From positions 372,001-436,000 of the forward strand of contig CANMSI010000002.1 of assembly GCA_947500575.1 (NCBI GenBank): a stretch of 64,000 bases of DNA. Reading direction: 5' to 3'. Origin of the DNA: an uncultured Flavobacteriaceae bacterium. Its GTDB lineage: Bacteria; Bacteroidota; Bacteroidia; Flavobacteriales; Flavobacteriaceae. Numbering within the stretch: position 1 is the stretch's first letter; each line of letters begins with the position of its first letter. Of the stretch, positions 54,594 to 62,670 are shown piece after piece. A model generated the notes under the pieces. The model was not told where the DNA came from. It ran no database searches and saw only the letters and a list, made by a program, of their open reading frames with translations. The position numbers and the translations under genes were made by a program.

Positions 54594-56339
54594 CTATCCC
54601 ATCTGATTACTCATTAATTTATGATACATCCCTTCCTCGTTTTCAATCAAGGTTTGGTGTGTGCCGTATTGAATAACCTCTCCCCTATTCAGCACTACCA
54701 ATTTATCTACTTGTGCAATCGTAGAATACCGATGTGCAATAATGATGGTGGTACGTCCGTACATTAACTTGTTCAATGCATCCTGAACCAGCAATTCGCT
54801 TTCTGAATCCAAAGCGCTTGTGGCTTCATCAAGGATGAGTATTTTAGGATTTTTTATAACTGCCCGCGCAATCGCAATCCGCTGCTTCTGCCCTCCTGAT
54901 AGTTGAACTCCCTTTTCACCAACGGCTGTCTGGTACCCCTTGGGGAAATTGACAATAAAATCATGCGCATTTGCCATTTCTGCTGCATGTTCAATTTCAT
55001 CAAGCCTATCAAGTGGGTTGCTCAATGCATATCCAATATTTTCTGCTATGGTCCCCGAAAATAGAACAGGTTCTTGCTCTACAATGGCAATAGATTCTCG
55101 TATGGATCGGTAGTCTAGGGACGACGCATCTATGCCATCGAACCTAATGTAACCTTCGTGCGGTTCATAAAAGCCAAGCAGTAAATTCACCACTGTAGTT
55201 TTCCCGGCACCAGAGGGGCCCACCAAGGCCACTTTTTCACCTGATTCTATGGTTAAGCTAAAAGTGCTCAAAACTTCTTTTTCCTGTCGGCCCGGATATG
55301 CAAAACTGAGTTGATCAAATTCAACCTTACCTTGCAATTGTGCAATCTCCATCCCTTCTTTGTAGGTCTGTATTTTAGAAACTCTGTCCAACAACTCAAA
55401 GACACGCTCGGTTGCACCATAAGAACGCATCCACTGACCCCACAAGCTACTAATGGAGTTAACAGACATAGATACCATTCCCGCATATAAAATAAAACTA
55501 GTCAATTCACCAATAGTCATGCTACCTTTTGAAATAAGTACGGCAGCCACGATCATCATAACGAGTAATGTACTGAATGAGGCAAAGGTGCTCAGACCTT
55601 GAAAGGTGGCCATTAATTTTGAATTTTCGAGGGAATGCTCCAAGACAGATTCTGCCGCTGCACTATAAGTTTTAATCGCTTTTTTTGACTGATTGAACGC
55701 CTGAATAATACGAATATTAGAAAAGCTTTCCTGTGCGGTATGTAAACTTCCTGAAAGACTTTCTTGCAGCGCCATGGACTTTAAACGTACTTTTCTTCCT
55801 AGCCACTTTGTTAATAGTATCGTGATGGGCAGGGTGAACATAACAATTACACTTAACAAGGGAGAAATACCAAATATCATCACAAAGCCTCCAATACCTA
55901 CAATAAACGATCGAGTCATGATGGCAATATTCATACTGAGTGCATCTTTTAGCATATCAAGGTCAACCGTAAGCCTGCTGGTGAGCTCTCCTGTTTTAGT
56001 GGTATCGAAAAAACCAATTTCCTGTCTAATAATACTGCTGTACAGTCGCTCTCGAAGCCTCCTAACAATCATATCGCCCGTAGATTCAAACAAATAAAAT
56101 CGCAGGGCGGTTACGGTGCAATAGACAATGAAGGTGATAAAAACTAGGATTGCAGGAACAAGAAGCCAGTCCGTAGAGGATTCTTTAGCAATAGTATCCA
56201 CAAAGTAAGAAACCGCTTTTGGAAAAGATAATTGAATTACAATGGCTACCAACATCACCGTAAATCCTAGTAAAATCCTCCCAATAAAAGGTTTTACTAG
56301 CTGCAATCGTCTCAAATGCCCGGCTTTGGCTTTTTTCAT
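54594..56339 (-). CDS. ABC exporter (membrane plus ATPase fusion) of the RiPP cluster
   Basis: A 581-residue half-transporter: six membrane helices (about 15-310) and an ATPase domain with Walker A GPSGAGKTT, signature LSGGQKQR, and Walker B ILILDEATSALD. It belongs to the ABCB/MsbA-like exporter group and works as a dimer. It has no N-terminal C39 peptidase, unlike many peptide exporters, so any leader cleavage must be done by another protein. It is last in the cluster, three bases after the thioredoxin-like gene. The predicted cargo is the modified peptide. Confidence 0.9.
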   Translation of the reverse strand: MKKAKAGHLRRLQLVKPFIGRILLGFTVMLVAIVIQLSFPKAVSYFVDTIAKESSTDWLLVPAILVFITFIVYCTVTALRFYLFESTGDMIVRRLRERLYSSIIRQEIGFFDTTKTGELTSRLTVDLDMLKDALSMNIAIMTRSFIVGIGGFVMIFGISPLLSVIVMFTLPITILLTKWLGRKVRLKSMALQESLSGSLHTAQESFSNIRIIQAFNQSKKAIKTYSAAAESVLEHSLENSKLMATFQGLSTFASFSTLLVMMIVAAVLISKGSMTIGELTSFILYAGMVSMSVNSISSLWGQWMRSYGATERVFELLDRVSKIQTYKEGMEIAQLQGKVEFDQLSFAYPGRQEKEVLSTFSLTIESGEKVALVGPSGAGKTTVVNLLLGFYEPHEGYIRFDGIDASSLDYRSIRESIAIVEQEPVLFSGTIAENIGYALSNPLDRLDEIEHAAEMANAHDFIVNFPKGYQTAVGEKGVQLSGGQKQRIAIARAVIKNPKILILDEATSALDSESELLVQDALNKLMYGRTTIIIAHRYSTIAQVDKLVVLNRGEVIQYGTHQTLIENEEGMYHKLMSNQMG

Positions 56340-56342
56340 ATC

Positions 56343-56900
56343 CTATTCCTCTTGTTTTATTTGTTCTATAAAACTGGTCCAATTTTCATCACCAATAAAT
56401 CCTTCCGCTTGCAAGGTATTTTCAGCATCAATGAACAGGTAATAAGGTGATGCGCCTTGAGGGTTTAGATAGTCATAGGTAACTTGACTCGTATGCATGG
56501 TAGCGTCTAGTAGTATATCGTCTTTAAGAAAGTTCTTCATACGCTTTTTGGTTTCTAAGGATAAGATCCAAATGAAAACACCCGCGTCCTTTGCCTTTTC
56601 TATCGAAGTACGCAATTCTGGTAATTTGGACTTACACTTATTGCACTTGGAAGTTATGAACACCAAGACTTTGGCATATTCATGGTCTTCATAGAGAGTT
56701 ATCTTTTTTTTGTCCATCATCCGATCCAAAGGGAAGTCTGAAATTTGGGTTCCAGCGATGAGCTTTGGAGGCGTTGCATTTGTTTGTATGCCCAAAAACC
56801 GAAATGCACGCACTAATCGGAAGGTCAGCCATAGATTGAGGGCTACTGACAGGATCAGAAACACCAATATAAAGATAAGTGTGGAGTCGTCTAAGATCAT
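56343..56900 (-). CDS. membrane-anchored thioredoxin-like protein
   Basis: A 185-residue protein with an N-terminal membrane helix (about 8-31) and a thioredoxin-like domain outside the membrane. LVFITSKCNKCKSKLPEL holds a CxxC (C86, C89). Downstream segments (FIWILSLE, TYDYLNPQGASPYYLFID, with the cis-proline-type turn) fit the fold. It resembles MauD-type disulfide proteins that pair with MauE. Its start overlaps the MauE-like gene by four bases. A role in cysteine redox chemistry of the peptide is inferred. Confidence 0.8.
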   Translation of the reverse strand: MILDDSTLIFILVFLILSVALNLWLTFRLVRAFRFLGIQTNATPPKLIAGTQISDFPLDRMMDKKKITLYEDHEYAKVLVFITSKCNKCKSKLPELRTSIEKAKDAGVFIWILSLETKKRMKNFLKDDILLDATMHTSQVTYDYLNPQGASPYYLFIDAENTLQAEGFIGDENWTSFIEQIKQEE

Positions 56901-57424
56901 AGGCGCTTCGGGTCATGTGATACAGTCTCAATATTCTTTAAATTGGTTACCACCAAATACGCAATAAATGCCATGCCAAAAAGCAATAACTGTATGGGCA
57001 TTGCCATTGAAATAGTTTGATAGCTATATAAGAAAAAGCCACATGCTAAAAGAAGAACCATGTTACGTACAATATCTAGAGACGAGATATATTCTTCGTT
57101 TTGTCCAAAACAATTGCATCGTATAAGCCGATCCTGAATCACCGAAACCGAGATGAGCAGGGTAAATCCAACAAAGAGTAGCAACGCCCCCCACATAGCC
57201 ATATAAGTGAACTCATTATTCAATAAAATAACGACAGCCAAGAATCCCTCTACCCCAATAATTAAAATAGTAGCCGCTTTTGTCCAAGCCTCTGGCACCT
57301 TGAATGAATTAGAGAGATTATCCCTGAACTTTCCAAAAGTACGTGCCTTTCCCACAGAAGAAAGTAGTAAGACCACAAAGATGAAAAGTCTACATAATTC
57401 TGTAAGGTAAGGAAGTGCATTCAT
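56897..57424 (-). CDS. MauE/DoxX-like membrane protein
   Basis: A 175-residue protein with four membrane helices. LCRLFIFVVLLLSSVGKAR is the opening of the MauE/DoxX family, and RCNCFGQ (C103, C105) the cysteine pair of its redox loop. MauE/MauD pairs handle disulfide formation in methylamine dehydrogenase and occur beside RiPP genes in Bacteroidota. Here it lies between the protease and the thioredoxin-like gene, which suggests that both act on the cysteine-bearing peptide or on its exporter. Confidence 0.8.
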   Translation of the reverse strand: MNALPYLTELCRLFIFVVLLLSSVGKARTFGKFRDNLSNSFKVPEAWTKAATILIIGVEGFLAVVILLNNEFTYMAMWGALLLFVGFTLLISVSVIQDRLIRCNCFGQNEEYISSLDIVRNMVLLLACGFFLYSYQTISMAMPIQLLLFGMAFIAYLVVTNLKNIETVSHDPKRL

Positions 57425-57426
57425 AG

Positions 57427-58317
57427 CTATAGCTTTATTTCTTTCCAGCTAGGCGATATAACATCCATATATTTTTGTCTCACATAGGCATAGTTCGATG
57501 TTGCTAATAACACATCGTTTCGTGGGTCTTGTGGCGTCTTTCTAACACCGCCGCCGATTACTGCATTCAATTCTTTAGCAATTTGCCATGCCATAGCCTC
57601 TAACGTCTCGTTCCGCTTTACATTTAGTCCTATCTGAAGTAAATCTGCTCTTGTAATCGCATAGCTGTGGGAATGATATCCGAACAAAAGTTGGTTCACA
57701 ATGTCCGATCTGTGCTGTATGGATTCCTTTGGCAGCTGAAATCTAAGCAGCTCTTCTGCAATATGTTGCAACTCTAATGTAGAGCGGTAAAGAGATGTAA
57801 GTGTTGTAGGAAAGATGCTGCTGGCTACGGAGACCAACAACTGCATTCGCACTTCTTCCTGTTCTATATCTAGCTGAAACCAGTTTTTGCACATTTCATT
57901 GAACAGCCGTATGTTTTCACTATCCAGTACCTGTATGCCGTCAGAATCACTTGCCTCGATCGCATTTAGACGTGGGTCAATAGGCGAAAATGTAGCCAGG
58001 TCACTTGCAATTACTTCATGTCCTGCAAGCGTTAATACGGTGAAGGATGACTGGCAATGATAGGGAACCAAAAAACAAAGCTTTTCCGTAAATTCATGAA
58101 GCAGTAGTGCAATTCTTCTTGCAGCATTAATCTCACCACCTCGTCCATAAAGGACCACATCTAGCCGGGCTGTCTTCCCAATATCCCTAAGTACCTCATA
58201 TAAGTGTGGAAGGATCTCAGAATCTAAGACGGATGCAGCCAGTACCAGTACTTTACTTTTTCTTTCGCGCTCCAGATGTTTTAGCTCTTGAAGTCGTAGT
58301 TCTTTCAAATTTGTCAT
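57427..58317 (-). CDS. SDH/ClpP-fold serine protease-like protein of the RiPP cluster
   Basis: A 296-residue cytosolic protein of the SDH (serine dehydrogenase proteinase) group in the ClpP/crotonase fold. VVLYGRGGEINAARRIALLL forms the oxyanion part. VPYHCQSSFTVLTLAGHEVIASD then SPIDPRL matches the family block (AKSGGTLIALAADEI ... GPIDPQ). The probable nucleophile is S90 or S91. The usual lysine in that block is a glutamine, so activity is not certain. It overlaps the ATP-grasp gene by four bases. Leader removal from the precursor is the likely role. Confidence 0.75.
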   Translation of the reverse strand: MTNLKELRLQELKHLERERKSKVLVLAASVLDSEILPHLYEVLRDIGKTARLDVVLYGRGGEINAARRIALLLHEFTEKLCFLVPYHCQSSFTVLTLAGHEVIASDLATFSPIDPRLNAIEASDSDGIQVLDSENIRLFNEMCKNWFQLDIEQEEVRMQLLVSVASSIFPTTLTSLYRSTLELQHIAEELLRFQLPKESIQHRSDIVNQLLFGYHSHSYAITRADLLQIGLNVKRNETLEAMAWQIAKELNAVIGGGVRKTPQDPRNDVLLATSNYAYVRQKYMDVISPSWKEIKL

Positions 58318-59318
58318 GGGGTTCCTTCTATAAGACAGTTAGCAAGTGCATCCATCATTTTGAGTTCTGGGACAAGCTCCTCTACAAACAGAAACTGACC
58401 TCCAGGATTATTTTCCAGAAATACAAATTCACCTTCTGGAGTAACTATGATATCCATGGCACCATATTGCAAATTGTAACTGTGTACAAAATCTCTACAT
58501 CGGTTCTCAATTTTGGTAGGCAATTCAAAGGCTTCGTATAAAATATCAGCACTATAATCCCGCATGTCTACTTTGGTCTTCTCACTTTGCTGCGAATTAA
58601 TCTTTGCAGCAAAAACGTAATCACCGATGATGGTTACTCTAAGCTCGAACTTCTTTTCTATATATTCTTGAAAGTAGCATGGTATCTCTCGTACAGCTTC
58701 AACATTTTCTAAATGGTCATCTGTCAGAATGGTTGTCTGAAGCCCCTGAGTAACTACCTGCTCGCCAACTGCTACTTTTTCTGCAGATAAGGTGGGCGTA
58801 GATAAGGTTTTTAACACTACCTCTTTGTTTATTTTTTCTTTAAATCCAAGTACGGAACTTGGTTGGTTGGTGATGAGAGAGGTGGGTGTTTTAAACCCCA
58901 TTTTAGAGGCACGCAGGGCTTGTTCGCCTTTCCATAGGGCTGAACGAACTGCTAGTGGATGATTCATCCAATAACAATCCAAGGAGTACAGAAGGCCATT
59001 CAGTACATGTTTTGTTTCCTGATTTGCGTATGCTTTTTCTTGTGTTGAATAATCATCCTCGCTCAGGAAAGTAAAATCACTAGACTTTCGAGTCCATATA
59101 GATTTTATGGTATCTAGATCCAATTTTCTCTCAGAAGGTATGTGGGTAATAGTGGCAGACCATCCATTTTGATCTGTCTCATGATCTACCTCAAAGTCCC
59201 TAGGGAATTCATCAAGGTTTATGCGGAAAGGCATTATTCCTTTTTTTATAAGTTTAGAGACCAATACATCAGCATGTAAGTCTAAACTATTGGTAATAAT
59301 AAGAATATTGTTGCTCAA
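58314..59318 (-). CDS. ATP-grasp peptide ligase, graspetide-synthetase-like (MvdC/MvdD type)
   Basis: A 334-residue ligase from the TTG at 59318; an upstream TTG at 59360 lies inside a hairpin and is unlikely. The pre-ATP-grasp part (NNILIITNSLDLHADVLV, KSIWTRKSSDF) is as in MvdD-type enzymes. The ATP-grasp core has VVLKTLS, YFQEYIEKKFELRVTIIG, and the metal-binding end QYGAMDIIVTPEGEFVFLE-NNPGGQF. Enzymes of this group join Asp/Glu side chains to Ser/Thr or Lys in a precursor peptide. The precursor gene lies 63 bases in front. Confidence in the family is high; the product is unknown. Confidence 0.85.
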   Translation of the reverse strand: MSNNILIITNSLDLHADVLVSKLIKKGIMPFRINLDEFPRDFEVDHETDQNGWSATITHIPSERKLDLDTIKSIWTRKSSDFTFLSEDDYSTQEKAYANQETKHVLNGLLYSLDCYWMNHPLAVRSALWKGEQALRASKMGFKTPTSLITNQPSSVLGFKEKINKEVVLKTLSTPTLSAEKVAVGEQVVTQGLQTTILTDDHLENVEAVREIPCYFQEYIEKKFELRVTIIGDYVFAAKINSQQSEKTKVDMRDYSADILYEAFELPTKIENRCRDFVHSYNLQYGAMDIIVTPEGEFVFLENNPGGQFLFVEELVPELKMMDALANCLIEGTP

Positions 59319-59340
59319 AGCGATTAGGGATGTAAGAAAA

Positions 59341-59368
59341 AACCTTGGAGATTTCCCCAAGGTTTAAG
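59341..59368 (-). terminator. hairpin between precursor and ATP-grasp genes (probable attenuator)
   Basis: AACCTTGG, an eight-base loop and CCAAGGTT form an eight-base stem followed by six Ts on the minus strand. Placed just after the precursor gene, it would give many more precursor transcripts than ligase transcripts. Confidence 0.75.
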
Positions 59369-59381
59369 TTTTGTTTATGGC

Positions 59382-59561
59382 TTAACACCAAGCACCGCTA
59401 TCAGTACCAGGGTGATAGCCATTACATCTGTAATCACCACCCCAAGGAGTTGCGTAGAATGAGCATCCTGCCATGGCAACACCTTCGCGTACTTTCACTT
59501 GTTTTTTAGTTGACTCTGTAGACTTTGCCACTTTGAACGTAAAAGAATTTACTTTTTTCAT
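59382..59561 (-). CDS. RiPP precursor peptide (59 aa)
   Basis: A short gene with ATG at 59561. The leader (MKKVNSFTFKVAKSTESTKK, then QVKVREGVAM) is basic and soluble, with no Sec signal. The core is Gly-, aromatic- and Cys-rich: AGCSFYATPWGG, DYRCNGYHPG, TDSGAWC, with cysteines at 33, 46 and 59. Asp 43 and 54 and several Ser/Thr could be ester or amide partners for a graspetide ligase. The final residue is cysteine. It is the first gene of the cluster and is followed by the attenuator hairpin. Confidence 0.75.
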   Translation of the reverse strand: MKKVNSFTFKVAKSTESTKKQVKVREGVAMAGCSFYATPWGGDYRCNGYHPGTDSGAWC

Positions 59562-59705
59562 AATCGATATAGTTTTATTAATTATCTACTAAATATATCA
59601 TTATTATATCTCTTATACAAAATTTCTTACATTTTATTAAGAATTAATCTTTAATATTAATATGATTTTACGCCTAAATATTAAGATAATTCGGTATAAA
59701 AAAAG

Positions 59706-60410
59706 TCAAGTTAAAACAGCAAACACTTTTTGCTTGTAACTATTCCCTATCGGAATTTCTATTGTTCCAATCTCTATATCGGTATACGTATGGGCTGTAA
59801 TGGCATTGCTATTGACCAAATAAGATCTATGAACTCTTATAAATTGATCCTTGGGTAATTGCTTTTCAAAATTAGTTAAGGTTGTCTTCACTAGCAGTGA
59901 GCTATCCTCTAGGTGAATTCTGACATAATCTTTTACACTATCTGCATATAAGATCTCATCAAAAACAAGACGGTAATTTTTTTTATTCGCTCTTACATAG
60001 ATATGTTCCGATGCAGAATCCGATTTTTGAGGAATAGGTTTTGGGGCAGTTAAGGTATGTTGACTTTTAAATTTGTTGATAGCTTTAAAAAAGCGATCAA
60101 ATGGGATGGGTTTTACCAAGTAATCCACAACATCAAACTCATAGCTTTCTATTGCATAGTCTATATGTGCCGTTGTAAGAATAACTTTTGGAGGGTTTTT
60201 AAGGGTTCTTAAAAAGTCTATTCCTGTTATTTTAGGCATTTGGATATCTAAAAACAGTAAGTCGATCTCTCTTTCTTCAATAACCTTAAGTGCCTGTATA
60301 GCAGAATTACAGCGATCAACAATCTCTAAATCTTCGAATTGATCAAGATAGTTTTCGATCACTTCTATCGCCAGCGGTTCATCATCTACAATAAGGCATC
60401 TAGTTTTCAT
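59706..60410 (-). CDS. LytTR-family response regulator upstream of the RiPP cluster
   Basis: A 234-residue regulator: receiver domain with D55 (LLFLDIQMP) and lysine in LVKPIPFD, then a LytTR domain from about 130 (EILYADSVKDYVRIHLED, FIRVHRSYLVNSNAIT, IEIPIGNSYKQKV). Its start overlaps the kinase gene by eleven bases. It stands 145 bases in front of the precursor gene on the same strand. Control of the cluster by this pair is plausible but not shown. Confidence 0.9.
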   Translation of the reverse strand: MKTRCLIVDDEPLAIEVIENYLDQFEDLEIVDRCNSAIQALKVIEEREIDLLFLDIQMPKITGIDFLRTLKNPPKVILTTAHIDYAIESYEFDVVDYLVKPIPFDRFFKAINKFKSQHTLTAPKPIPQKSDSASEHIYVRANKKNYRLVFDEILYADSVKDYVRIHLEDSSLLVKTTLTNFEKQLPKDQFIRVHRSYLVNSNAITAHTYTDIEIGTIEIPIGNSYKQKVFAVLT

Positions 60411-61491
60411 TCGTACTACTATTTAAATTAATTTTCAATCTCACTTCATAGGACCCCTCATTTTTAAGCACTTGGTAATCATACTTATTTGGGTATACCA
60501 AATCCAATTGTTTTTTAATGTTCTTTCCTCCTATCCCCTTTCTAATGTTTTCATCATTGTTCTCCTTTTCTATGGAATTAAACACGGTAAAATTCAGTTG
60601 ACCATCTGTTGTTGTTAGTTTTATTTTAATTTCTGGAACTTCCGTAGCGCTACTTGCACCATGCTTAAAAGCGTTTTCCACAATAGAAAGTAAAATTAAA
60701 GGTGCCATCATTGCATCTTCATCTTCGATTTTTTTTGTGAAGCTTAGATTCAAATTTTTACCGTATCGCAGCTCTTCTAACGAAATGTAATTTTCTAATA
60801 GTTTAATTTCATTGGCAATAGGTACATATGTTTCACTACAGCGATACAATACATAGGTGAGCATCTCTGAAAGTTTTAAGATAGATGCTGGTGCTTGTTC
60901 CGATTTCTTTAATGTCAACGCATAAATATTATTAAGGGTGTTCAATAAAAAATGAGGATGTATTTGTGTTTTTAAAAAGTTTAATTCTGAGGTTGCTTTT
61001 TCTTTTTTTAGCATTTCCATCTCATTTCTTACCTGGCTTCGTTGTTTTATTAGTTTAATAGTAGCCATCAGAAAGGGTGCCAAATAAACAGCTAAAAGAT
61101 AATTGCGTGCCAGGCGTTCTATATTCCCTGCTACAGCCCACATATGATCTAATGAGGGTGCTTTTTCAATTCCTAAATAAGGTTCTGCCACATACATCGT
61201 AAAAACTCTTCCTAAAAAGGTGAAGAGATACATACTAGCAATTAAAGAAATGAAAAAAAGGAGGTACTTCTTTTTATAAGCGAGTTTAGGCAACTGATAA
61301 TAGGTCAATAGATATGCAGCTAAAATGATAGAAGGTAATAACGCAAGCGTACAAACAAAAACAATTTTAAAATCGAGCCCCGCGTATAAGAATACTTGTG
61401 ACTGCAAGATCAGAATAACACACCAAAAGATACCGTGTGTAAGCGGCCTGTTCTTTAATACGCGATCTATTATGGAATGTCTATCGTTCAT
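60400..61491 (-). CDS. LytS-type sensor histidine kinase upstream of the RiPP cluster
   Basis: A 363-residue kinase with four to five N-terminal membrane helices. H180 in IHPHFLLNTLNNIYALT is the phosphoacceptor, and the ATPase region has APLILLSIVENAFKHGA and GIGGKNIKKQLDLV. It pairs with the LytTR regulator. Kinases of this kind control peptide quorum-sensing and bacteriocin genes in other phyla. No dedicated ligand domain is visible. Confidence 0.9.
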   Translation of the reverse strand: MNDRHSIIDRVLKNRPLTHGIFWCVILILQSQVFLYAGLDFKIVFVCTLALLPSIILAAYLLTYYQLPKLAYKKKYLLFFISLIASMYLFTFLGRVFTMYVAEPYLGIEKAPSLDHMWAVAGNIERLARNYLLAVYLAPFLMATIKLIKQRSQVRNEMEMLKKEKATSELNFLKTQIHPHFLLNTLNNIYALTLKKSEQAPASILKLSEMLTYVLYRCSETYVPIANEIKLLENYISLEELRYGKNLNLSFTKKIEDEDAMMAPLILLSIVENAFKHGASSATEVPEIKIKLTTTDGQLNFTVFNSIEKENNDENIRKGIGGKNIKKQLDLVYPNKYDYQVLKNEGSYEVRLKINLNSSTNEN

Positions 61492-61698
61492 CTATGAACA
61501 AACTAAAATACCACTATATCCTTTAACCCTTCCAATAAGTAGACGAATGTATCTAGCATAACGGAGAAGCTACTTAGAACAACGACAAATGATTCTTAGC
61601 CCCCTACAGCGATTCTTTGGAGATAGTCTACGGTTATTGGTCTACTTCATAAAAATTGTGAAATACTACATAGTACTTTCGATATATAATTCCATACT

Positions 61699-62670
61699 AT
61701 GAAAACTAAATGTACATTTTTACTACTACCCTTGGTGTTCTTAACTACAATAGGTGTTGGTCAAGGGAATTTTACACCGCCTAAGCTAGTATACAACAGT
61801 ATTAACAGGACACATCCATTTTATAAAGTCTTAATTAAAAAGGATAAGAACTACATCAGTTGGTTATACTTTCATTGTAAAGGTTTAGGTAACAAAAGCA
61901 CGGCTACTACACCAATGAATAATCCATTAGTCTTTGATATAAAAAAGGAGGGCGTTTGGATTCAAGATACCATAACCAACTGTGTACATCCAAAACTGTA
62001 CGAAAATGAAAGGGAACCAGAATGGCAAAGTGAAATACCGCTGTATGGAAGTTTTCCAAAATACATAGCTTTTCATCTTAGCAATGATCCAAAAGCAGGA
62101 GTTTCTATAGATATATTCATTAAGCAACACTCCTCTTATCTAAAAATGTATGTATTAACGGAAAACGGAGATATGGTAGATACCATTATTGATGATTCTC
62201 TTAAAGAGGGAGCTCATAAGCTGTATTGGAATACGGAAGATTTTAAGTTGGGCAACTACCTACTATTTACAGAAGTTGATGAACAGCTCATTATACAAAA
62301 GATAAAAATTGAAAAGAATTGGTTCGTAAATCTTTTTAGTAGAAGTAAAAAAATGGATCGTAAAAAGCGTATTTATACAACTGTGGATGATTTTCCTTTT
62401 AAACCCCAGAAGAAAAGAGCCATTACAAATTACATCCTCCACAACAGATTTGGAACCCATTTGGGCATTAAGTTACAGAATGAAGCGCAAGTAAAGGCAA
62501 AACTGTTTTCCATCGATGGCAACTATATAGCTACCGTTGCGAATGAAAAAATTGCCCATGGGGAATCTACATTTTTACTCAACGACTATGTATCAGAACC
62601 AGGATGGTATTTGATGCAACTAACTATTAATCAAAAGAAACAGCATATTAAAGTAAAGATTAAAAGATGA
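61699..62670 (+). CDS. exported protein with two FlgD/T9SS-tail-like Ig domains
   Basis: A 323-residue protein with a signal peptide (cleavage near GVGQG). Two segments follow the same Ig-like plan: MYVLTENGDMVDTIIDDSLK with LYWNTEDFKLGNYLLF, and AKLFSIDGNYIATVANEK with LNDYVSEPGWYLMQL. This is the pattern of FlgD Ig-like domains and of type IX secretion tails (Por_Secre_tail). The C-terminus lacks a clear sorting consensus. Its stop overlaps the next start (ATGA), so it is coupled to the serine hydrolase downstream. Confidence 0.65.
   Translation: MKTKCTFLLLPLVFLTTIGVGQGNFTPPKLVYNSINRTHPFYKVLIKKDKNYISWLYFHCKGLGNKSTATTPMNNPLVFDIKKEGVWIQDTITNCVHPKLYENEREPEWQSEIPLYGSFPKYIAFHLSNDPKAGVSIDIFIKQHSSYLKMYVLTENGDMVDTIIDDSLKEGAHKLYWNTEDFKLGNYLLFTEVDEQLIIQKIKIEKNWFVNLFSRSKKMDRKKRIYTTVDDFPFKPQKKRAITNYILHNRFGTHLGIKLQNEAQVKAKLFSIDGNYIATVANEKIAHGESTFLLNDYVSEPGWYLMQLTINQKKQHIKVKIKR

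Noticed and set aside
59319-59360. Upstream TTG start for the ATP-grasp ligase
   Set aside because: It falls within the hairpin and T run after the precursor gene. The extra 14 residues do not fit the family's N-terminus.
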